Made by a program: the position numbers and the translations under genes
DNA from: Ancylobacter radicis
GTDB taxonomy: Bacteria; Pseudomonadota; Alphaproteobacteria; Rhizobiales; Xanthobacteraceae
Direction of reading: 5' to 3'
DNA: 64,000 bases
NCBI RefSeq assembly: GCF_018449475.1
Contig: NZ_JAHCQH010000015.1
Coordinates: forward strand, 186,001-250,000
Notes under the pieces: generated by a model
What the model was told of the DNA's origin: nothing
What the model saw: only the letters and a program-made list of their open reading frames with translations
Databases searched by the model: none
Shown: piece by piece, positions 26,942-34,323 of the stretch
How the letters are laid out: each line of letters opens with the position of its first letter
Numbering within the stretch: the stretch's first letter is position 1

Positions 26942-29697
26942 TCCGGCCCTGGGCTTATTTTGATCCGCAAGACCGCGAGACGTTCCGAACGGTAATCGCC
27001 TTTCTGAACAAGCGCCTTGCTGAGCAAGGAACGATCGACTGGGCGCTGAAACTCAAACTTGGGCAGCGGATCGAACGCATCGCGATTGAAGATTTATTGA
27101 CAGGCCCAGGCGCGCGCGACCTTGCAGAACCATGGGCCTCGGCATGGCGGTTGATCGAAGAAAGCTGGTCAGCGCCTCAACCGGAAGAACGCAACGGAAT
27201 TGCGATTTACGGCATTCAGCGGCGGCTACGGGTAGGTGATAGGTCCGGTGCGGCGGTCGCCGCCATTGTTGAACTCGTCGCGCCTCGACTCAAGGTCGAG
27301 CCACTTAAAGGGTGGCGATGGAACTACATCAAGAAGCCACGCAAACCGAGAAACGTCGAGCACGTCCTGTCAGCCAACCTGACGAGCGGAGATCTGATTG
27401 ATCTGAATGTACTCGAACTGGCAAACCTCAATGATCTCGCTTTTCTGACATCGCTGGCCAATGCGCTGGAGGCCGCTATCAATCACGGCCTCGATATTGC
27501 TCGCAGGCTCGGCTGGGATGGACAAAAGCGCCTATGGCAACTTGGCGACTTGAGACGCGCGTACTACGTGGCTGACGCTCCAAGAGCGCGCGAGGATGGC
27601 GACCCAGACGCCTACCATCATGGCATCGCGCCGTCAGTGAAGCTGCTGCATGCCGTCGTCGCTAGGATTTCGGAACTTGATCCTGCTGCTGCGCGGAGTT
27701 TTGCTTGGCGCTGGAGGTTAGATAGCTCGCCAGTGCATCTTCGCTTGTGGGCTGCGATATCTCGGAACGAACAGATTACGCCTACCGATGAGGTGTCAGC
27801 CTTCCTCACGGCGCTTGATCAGGACAGGTTTTGGGATGTGCACGGCTTCCCGGAAATCGCAGAGCTTCGCGCCATCCGCTTCCGCGACTTGAACGCAGGA
27901 GCGCAAGGCACGATCGTCGCTCGGATTCAGAAAGGCCCTCCGCGAGATCATTGGCCGAAGAATGTCGATGCCGCGCAGGTAAAGAATGCGCGGCTGTTTT
28001 GGTCCTTGCGGGAACTACGGCGCATCGAAGTCGGCGGAGGTGCCTTACCGAATTGGGCCAAGACTTGGCTTGATGCTCGGACGGCGCAATTCGCTGAACT
28101 CGTGCAGATGACGATCGATGAAGGTTTTTCCGGAGGGATTACCGTCACTCGTCGTGAAGCGAAACCGGATGCGAAATTCGACACGGTTTCAGGCGTCGAA
28201 CGGCTGAAGGCGCTCGAAGCGGCCTTGGGAACCGGGCGTCGTGGCTGGGATGATGACCCGGCGGAACGCGCCAACGACTGGATCAATCAGCAGGAAAATC
28301 CCGACAAGGTGCTTGCTGACTTCGAGACCACGAAAAACGGTGGCGACGACTTCCCGAAGGTCTGGAACCGCTTTGGCTGGGCGCATAGGCCGCGCCAGCA
28401 GGATGGCGATGGGGCTCAAGATGTGAAGCTGGGCGGAGAGGCTGGGAGGGTTCTCGGCCTGCTGAACCAGCTATCCGGCACAACGTTTTCGACTGCGATC
28501 GAAGGAATTTGTGCCTGGCTAGATGCTTGGGAGAAGCACGCCGTCAAGCTACCGCTGGCCTTGCCGATCTGGCTTCGCCTCTGGCCAATCGCTGTTGAAG
28601 TTACTAACCGAAGACCCGAAAGTGTCGAAGAAGAGGACCTGAGCGTTACCGCGCGCGCTGATGATGACCGCGAGCCGATGGACCTCGACACGCTCAATAC
28701 GCCCGCTGGCAAGCTCGTAGGCGTGTTTCTGGCTGCATGCCCAAGCCTGCCGCCCGGGGCGCAAGCCTTTCCCGCAGATTCGATGGAAAGGCGGATGCGC
28801 GACATCGTCATTGCAGTGGAAGGCCGCAGTGGGCTGATCGCCAGACACCGGATGATCGAGGAGTTACCCTACTTTCTGCGCGCTGATCGCAATTGGGCAC
28901 AAGAACATCTCATCGCGCCATTGCGCAAGGATGATGGCGCCGCGTTAGCGCTCTGGCGAGCCGTAGCAAGGCGCACCCAGTTCACCGAAGTCTTGAAAAT
29001 CATCGGCCCTGCGATGACCGAACGCGCCAATGATCACAGACTGGGCCGGGAAACGCGCCGTCGGCTTGTCTTCAGCCTCGTGATCGAATCCCTTCACGCT
29101 TTCCGCGAGGGCCGTCCGCCTGCAGTGCCTAACCAGCGCGTTCAGCAGATGTTGCGGACGCTGGATGATGAAGTGCGCGCATCAGCGGCGGATGCGATCC
29201 AGCAATTCGTTCGTGAACTCTCCGCGAAGACTGCAAACAACACGCCAGAGGATGGCGAAGGGCAAGAAGACCCAGAATCCGCGGCGGCTCTCTTCCGAAA
29301 TGCCGCCGCGCCGTTCCTTCGCGAGGTTTGGCCGCAGGAGCGGTCGCTGGCGACGCCTGGGGTCAGCAGCGCGCTTGCTGACCTTCCGGCGACCTCAGGC
29401 GAGGCCTTCGCCGAAGCCGTGGACACGATTGCCCGCTTTCTCGTGCCGTTCGAGTGCTGGTCGATGGTCAACTATGGGCTTTATGGCGATGCAGGTGAAT
29501 CAAAGAAGCTTACGGTCATCAATGACGAAACGAAGGCGCGGGCTCTGCTGAAGCTACTTGATCTCACAGTCGGCAAGTCAGAAGGTTCAGTTATTCCTCA
29601 CGATCTTACCGATGCATTGGATCAAATTTTGTCAGTTGATCCTGCACTTTCTACAACCGCAATCTTCCGTCGCCTAGCGACTGCGGCCAGGCGCTAG
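26938..29697 (+). CDS. 919-residue partner of the SIR2 protein, DUF4020-like C-terminus
   Basis: A large, mostly helical soluble protein with no P-loop, nuclease or membrane motif that I can see. The C-terminal 180 residues (from FLREVWPQERSLATPG through SALADLPATSGEAFAEAVD to IFRRLATAARR) resemble DUF4020, a domain found in bacterial SIR2 proteins; this match is from memory. It would therefore be a split version of the SIR2-DUF4020 fusion, serving as a sensor or scaffold for the NADase. Start ATG at 26938 overlaps the SIR2 stop as ATGA. Codon use is less GC-biased than in the flanking core genes, consistent with transfer. Confidence 0.8.
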   Translation: MIRPWAYFDPQDRETFRTVIAFLNKRLAEQGTIDWALKLKLGQRIERIAIEDLLTGPGARDLAEPWASAWRLIEESWSAPQPEERNGIAIYGIQRRLRVGDRSGAAVAAIVELVAPRLKVEPLKGWRWNYIKKPRKPRNVEHVLSANLTSGDLIDLNVLELANLNDLAFLTSLANALEAAINHGLDIARRLGWDGQKRLWQLGDLRRAYYVADAPRAREDGDPDAYHHGIAPSVKLLHAVVARISELDPAAARSFAWRWRLDSSPVHLRLWAAISRNEQITPTDEVSAFLTALDQDRFWDVHGFPEIAELRAIRFRDLNAGAQGTIVARIQKGPPRDHWPKNVDAAQVKNARLFWSLRELRRIEVGGGALPNWAKTWLDARTAQFAELVQMTIDEGFSGGITVTRREAKPDAKFDTVSGVERLKALEAALGTGRRGWDDDPAERANDWINQQENPDKVLADFETTKNGGDDFPKVWNRFGWAHRPRQQDGDGAQDVKLGGEAGRVLGLLNQLSGTTFSTAIEGICAWLDAWEKHAVKLPLALPIWLRLWPIAVEVTNRRPESVEEEDLSVTARADDDREPMDLDTLNTPAGKLVGVFLAACPSLPPGAQAFPADSMERRMRDIVIAVEGRSGLIARHRMIEELPYFLRADRNWAQEHLIAPLRKDDGAALALWRAVARRTQFTEVLKIIGPAMTERANDHRLGRETRRRLVFSLVIESLHAFREGRPPAVPNQRVQQMLRTLDDEVRASAADAIQQFVRELSAKTANNTPEDGEGQEDPESAAALFRNAAAPFLREVWPQERSLATPGVSSALADLPATSGEAFAEAVDTIARFLVPFECWSMVNYGLYGDAGESKKLTVINDETKARALLKLLDLTVGKSEGSVIPHDLTDALDQILSVDPALSTTAIFRRLATAARR

Positions 29698-30103
29698 AAA
29701 ACACCGGACAGATAGGAAATTGATATCTGCTACCAGCAGTTCTGAATTGCGTGCCAAGGGCGGTTATGAGGCGCGAAGCAGCCGTCGCTGAAAGGGCATT
29801 CGAGGGGCAGTTATGCGTCACTTCAGGATGCCGCGTCGGTTGACCAATACGTCCGCTTTGATTGGCCTGACGCTAGAAGCAGACAGTCTGCAGTCGGCCC
29901 CTTTGGGGAAGTGATTCCCACTGTGCGCCCCCATCTCGGCCATTGATCTGGCAACGGCCACAGCCCAAGAGCGGACATCAGCGAGGTGGCACGTCGGCAT
30001 TTTTGCGTCCCTAGTGCGCCATTCTTGCTCGACACGGCGATCTTGGAAACTGGCAGCGTATGCCTACAGTCCGACGGAGGGTTGGGGTAGACTGACGTTT
30101 CAA
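29698..30103. other. 406-bp intergenic region with repeat and integrase-like scrap
   Basis: Positions 29934-30007 are copy B of the dispersed repeat. Positions about 29827-29870 (TTGACCAATACGTCC and onward) resemble, with indels, the integrase remnant near 25280-25315. The region precedes the STAND gene and must hold its promoter. No gene is supported. Confidence 0.5.
29934..30007. repeat. dispersed intergenic repeat, copy B
   Basis: Same orientation as copy A at 15512-15587. The two copies flank the segment carrying the quinone-reductase, imu and SIR2 genes. Confidence 0.7.
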
Positions 30104-33100
30104 ATGACAAGCGGCCTTTCTCCAGCATCTCCTGGAACGAAGAATGAAGATACAATCTTAGTGTCGGAGGCGGTCTATTTCCCCCGGTGGCTCACGCTTA
30201 CCGACGCGTCGCTCCTTGATAACCGCGTTGATGAGGCCGGGCTCCTTGCGCTTACCGGCAACAAGGTCGTCCTCGGCGAACCCGGTATGGGTAAGAGCGA
30301 GCTGATGCGCGAACTCGGTCAGCGGCTCGGCGTCGAACCCGTCACCGCTGTCCGGTTTATCAACGCTAAGAGGCCGGCGAATCTCATTCCGTTAGGTAAG
30401 CCGTTGCTTATCGACGGCCTTGACGAGGCAATGTCGCGGCGCGAAGGCGATGCGATCGATGCGATCCTCGCCCAACTCGAAGAAGCGGATTCACCGCTGT
30501 TCATCCTTTCCTGCCGCTCGCGTGAGTGGCAGGCGCGCGGTGTCTCGAACCTGCGACAGCTCTATGGCACTGAACCCAGAGTCCTGACACTCGAACCTTT
30601 CGATCGTGTCGAGGCGCATGCCTATCTTGATGCGCGGCATTTGAACGTGGATGCCGATCGTGTACTCGACCATCTCTCGCGTCACAGCCTAGAAGAGTTA
30701 TATAGCAACCCATTGACGCTCGGGCTGATGGGACGGGTGGCCGAGAGCGACCCACAATTGCCCGAGACGCGAGCGGCATTATTCGAGCGCGTCTGCACCC
30801 TGATCTGGCCGGAGCACGATCCCGATCGGCAGGAGGAAGGGTTGGCGCAGCTCACGGAAAACCAAGCGCTCGATGCGGCCGGCGCGATAGCCGCTGGCCT
30901 CTTGTTCGCGGGAGCTGAAGCCGCCAGCGTGGCGGGGGCGGCGCAGGTCCAGCAAGGTGATCTGCGGCTTGCCGACTTGGAGAACCTGCCCACCGCAGGC
31001 GCTGCGAGGGCAGTCTTTTCCTCCAAGCTATTCCACAGCGTCGGCCCGTTGCGTGCCAAGCCACTTCATCGCGTCGTCGCCGAATTTCTTGGCGCTCGCT
31101 GGTTGGCGCGACAGGCCACAACGTCACGGACACAGCGGCGCGTTCTTGCGCAACTGCAAGGTAGCGGCGGCGTACCGGCGAGCTTGCGGGGCCTGCATGC
31201 ATGGCTTGCTTATCATAGCCCGGCAATGGCTGAGCGGGTCATCGTCAATGACCCTTATGGCGTACTGCGTTACGGCGAAACTGCCGCCCTGACCACTCAT
31301 CTTGCGGATCGCCTGTTAGAGGCGCTCTGCGTCCTCGCCGACAAAGATCCTTATTTCCGCGCGGCCGATTGGGACAGCAAGACCGCCGCGGGACTTATGA
31401 TCCCCGCGCTCAAGCCCAAGATCAAGGCGGTCATCGCATCGGCAGACAGCAATGAGCATCTCCGTTCGTTGCTCATTGAAGGTCTGCAGGCTACGTCGCT
31501 TGCTGCCGAGCTGGCCGATACGCTTGAGGATATCGTGCTGTCGCCGGAACGCTTCTTTCGCGAGCGCGATGACGCAGCGGACGCCTTATTGCCGCATCGT
31601 GATCGCACTTGGTGGCAAAAAACTATCGCGGCCCTGACCGATCAAGGCGGTGACGACGCGCCGCGCCTCGCGCGGCAGTTGATCGAGCATATCCGTGCCG
31701 ACGTTTCGGACGCGCTGCTGGTTGCGACCCTGTTCGCTGAGATGGGGCTAACCAGTTGCCCGCTGCCCCGCAGCAAGGAGCGACGAATCCATACCGTGCG
31801 GCTCTATGATCGGCTCCTTGACGCGATCCCGTTGGAACGCCGAACCGGCGTGCTCGATCTGATTGTTGATTATGCCCAACTTCTTTGCGTAGACGATTGG
31901 GATCAGGATGGCGATGTAAACGACATCGTTGCCCGCTTGCTCACTCGTACGATCGACGAAGGCGGAGTCGATCCGACCCAAGCACCGGCCGTGTGGCGTT
32001 GGCTCTGGATCATAGAGCAGGCACACCTTAGCCACCGTGACACCAGCCAAAAGCTAGCACAGCGTCTGACGGAGCACGACACATTGCGGCGTGCGATCCA
32101 GGCGCATGTCCTCGTGAGTGATCGACGGAAGGACAGCCTGTGGGTCACCGAGATTTATCTGCAGCGTCGGCTGGTCCCCTTATCGACAAAGGCCGGTGAT
32201 CTAATTTCCGCATTCCATCGCCTGGCTGAAGGCGACACCGAAGACCCGGTGCTTTGCCAGGACTGGAAGGATTTGGTGAGCATCGGTTGGCGATCTGATG
32301 GGCTGGATCCCGATGTGCGCGCCGCAGCGGAAACGTTCCGTCCCGGAGACACCGAACTCGCAGGTTTCTTGAGCAAGCTTGCAAACCCCGAGAAGCCGGA
32401 CTGGCAGGCCCAGCAGGAAAAGAGAGCGGCCGAGCGCTCACACAAGCGAAAGGTCTCTTTCCAGAAGAGGCTGCGCCATTTCGAGGAGGTCCGCGATAAG
32501 CTGCGCGCGGGCAATATCGAGGCGATCGTCCAGCCCGCACAAGCTTATTTCGCCCTTGTCTCCGGCTTGTCGAGGGAGTCCCCACCGCGCGAGCGGTTGG
32601 CGGAGTGGATCGGACCGGCCCTGCGCGATGACGCACTGGTTGGGTTCGAGGCCGTCCTGCACCGCACCGATCTGCCGACCGCGGCCGAATTCGCCGACGG
32701 TTTTGCGCGAGGTACGGTCTATCACTACAGCTATCCGATGATGGCCGGGCTTTATGAGCGGGTGCGAAGCGGCAAAAGCGTGACCGACTTGTCCGAACCG
32801 CTCAAGCTGGCCGCTTTGTTACTCAGCCACGACGATCATGGCTGGAATGTCAATGACGAAGAGCAGGCGGTACGGGCGGTCCTGGAGGCGGAGGTCATTC
32901 CGACTCCAGAGACCCGGCAAACCTTTGCAAGTCTCTGGATCAAGCCTGCGCTGGCGGCGGGCAAAGAGAATATCGCCGGTCTTTATAAGCTCGTGCATGA
33001 TCCGGAATGGCGGACGACTGGCGCTGCGCTCGGGGCCCACTGGCTGACCGAGTTCACCAATGTTCCCCAATCCGTCGAGTCGGACTTGATCGATTGCCTC

Positions 33101-34192
33101 ACCTATAGCGGCGCGCTCGACGCGCTGCGTGATGTGGCCGAAGAGCGCGCCACAACGGTGTTCCGCAATTTCGAACATATGCTCTCATGGCTGGCGATCG
33201 ACGTGCTGGTCCGGTTCGAGGCAGTATTGCCCGATCTCAGCGGGATCGGCGCACGCCATCCCGAATTCCTCTGGTTTCTGCGCGACCGGCTGCAGTTCGA
33301 GCGCCGCGGCGGGACGCTACCGCTAACGGTCGCGCAAGCCGAATGGATCCTCGCCGAGTTTCGCGAGCAATGGCCTTATGCTGTGTTAGTGGGCAGCGGA
33401 TCGGGCAGCACAAACGATTATGACGCGACCGACTTCCTGCGGTCGTTGATCAATCGGCTAGCCAACGACACTAGCGTCGAGGCGAGCGCAGCGCTCCAGC
33501 GCCTTATTGCGGGACCCAGTGACAGCTACACCAAGCTAATCCGCCATATGGCGGCCGAACAGCGGCAGAAGCGTGCCGAAGAGGATTTTTCGCCGGTCGC
33601 GCCAGGCGACCTCGCCACGCTGCTTGAAGACGGGGCGCCGGGCAATATCGAAGATCTGAAGGCGCTGGTGCTCGAAGAGATGGACGTTGCTCGGCGCAAG
33701 CTCATTGGCGACGATCTGGACTTGGTCTTCGATTTTTGGACTGATGCCGGCATTCCTCGAAATGAGAATCGCTGCCGCGATAAGTTGGCGGCGATGATCG
33801 GTCCCGAACTCGCGCGCTACGGTATACAGCGTATCACTGAGGCTGACATGCCGATGACTAAGCGGGCAGATCTCGCTTTCGCTCATGGGGCGATGCAATT
33901 GCCAGTCGAGGTCAAAGGCCAGTGGCACCCCGATGTGTGGGACGCTGCGGCCAGTCAGCTCGACGTCCAATATCTTGCCGACTGGCGCTCCGAACAGCGC
34001 GGCATTTACTGCGTGTTGTGGTTCGGCGATGTGCCATCAGCGAGTGGCCGGCGGCTGAAGGTTCATCCCGACGGGCTTCCCGCGCCTGCGACTGCAGAGG
34101 AGATGTGCTCGATGCTGACCGCTCGTATCCCCGAGGCGCGCCGCGCGCTGATTGATGTGGTGATATTCGATCTCACCGCTGGAAAATCTTGA
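30104..34192 (+). CDS. STAND-like NTPase with C-terminal PD-(D/E)XK nuclease-like domain
   Basis: A 1,362-residue protein from the ATG at 30104; a longer frame exists, but its extra 30 residues look non-coding. Near the N-terminus lies a NACHT-like P-loop: Walker A GEPGMGKSE (about residues 58-66), Walker B LLIDGLDEA (101-109), a sensor-like FILSCRSREW (134-143) and a later NPLTLGLMG. About 900 residues of helical sequence follow, probably repeats that sense a trigger. Near the C-terminus the block TKRADLAF, PVEVKGQWHPDVWDA and GIYCVLWFGD gives D-X(n)-E-V-K, the core of a PD-(D/E)XK nuclease. The order NTPase-sensor-nuclease is reversed from typical Avs proteins. Probable anti-phage role is inferred from architecture and neighbours. 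Confidence 0.85.
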   Translation: MTSGLSPASPGTKNEDTILVSEAVYFPRWLTLTDASLLDNRVDEAGLLALTGNKVVLGEPGMGKSELMRELGQRLGVEPVTAVRFINAKRPANLIPLGKPLLIDGLDEAMSRREGDAIDAILAQLEEADSPLFILSCRSREWQARGVSNLRQLYGTEPRVLTLEPFDRVEAHAYLDARHLNVDADRVLDHLSRHSLEELYSNPLTLGLMGRVAESDPQLPETRAALFERVCTLIWPEHDPDRQEEGLAQLTENQALDAAGAIAAGLLFAGAEAASVAGAAQVQQGDLRLADLENLPTAGAARAVFSSKLFHSVGPLRAKPLHRVVAEFLGARWLARQATTSRTQRRVLAQLQGSGGVPASLRGLHAWLAYHSPAMAERVIVNDPYGVLRYGETAALTTHLADRLLEALCVLADKDPYFRAADWDSKTAAGLMIPALKPKIKAVIASADSNEHLRSLLIEGLQATSLAAELADTLEDIVLSPERFFRERDDAADALLPHRDRTWWQKTIAALTDQGGDDAPRLARQLIEHIRADVSDALLVATLFAEMGLTSCPLPRSKERRIHTVRLYDRLLDAIPLERRTGVLDLIVDYAQLLCVDDWDQDGDVNDIVARLLTRTIDEGGVDPTQAPAVWRWLWIIEQAHLSHRDTSQKLAQRLTEHDTLRRAIQAHVLVSDRRKDSLWVTEIYLQRRLVPLSTKAGDLISAFHRLAEGDTEDPVLCQDWKDLVSIGWRSDGLDPDVRAAAETFRPGDTELAGFLSKLANPEKPDWQAQQEKRAAERSHKRKVSFQKRLRHFEEVRDKLRAGNIEAIVQPAQAYFALVSGLSRESPPRERLAEWIGPALRDDALVGFEAVLHRTDLPTAAEFADGFARGTVYHYSYPMMAGLYERVRSGKSVTDLSEPLKLAALLLSHDDHGWNVNDEEQAVRAVLEAEVIPTPETRQTFASLWIKPALAAGKENIAGLYKLVHDPEWRTTGAALGAHWLTEFTNVPQSVESDLIDCLTYSGALDALRDVAEERATTVFRNFEHMLSWLAIDVLVRFEAVLPDLSGIGARHPEFLWFLRDRLQFERRGGTLPLTVAQAEWILAEFREQWPYAVLVGSGSGSTNDYDATDFLRSLINRLANDTSVEASAALQRLIAGPSDSYTKLIRHMAAEQRQKRAEEDFSPVAPGDLATLLEDGAPGNIEDLKALVLEEMDVARRKLIGDDLDLVFDFWTDAGIPRNENRCRDKLAAMIGPELARYGIQRITEADMPMTKRADLAFAHGAMQLPVEVKGQWHPDVWDAAASQLDVQYLADWRSEQRGIYCVLWFGDVPSASGRRLKVHPDGLPAPATAEEMCSMLTARIPEARRALIDVVIFDLTAGKS

Positions 34193-34205
34193 CGTGGCGC
34201 TCTGA

Positions 34206-34225
34206 TGCATATTGCGGAATATGCA
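34206..34225. terminator. hairpin between the convergent STAND genes
   Basis: TGCATATT-GCGG-AATATGCA, a perfect 8-bp stem with a 4-base loop, 14 bases after the stop of the left gene and about 100 bases beyond the stop of the right gene. No T tract follows on either strand, so its terminator role is tentative. Confidence 0.4.
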
Positions 34226-34323
34226 CGGCTGACGTCGTGATTGTTTGCTTCACGCGTTCTCAATCACGTTACCGCCTGACCAGTTCGTTTTTCGAGGCGT
34301 CGATCAGTCGTCCGGACCCGAGC

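Noticed and set aside
30014..30103. N-terminal extension of the first STAND gene
   Set aside because: Thirty residues of atypical composition overlapping the repeat region; start at 30104 preferred.
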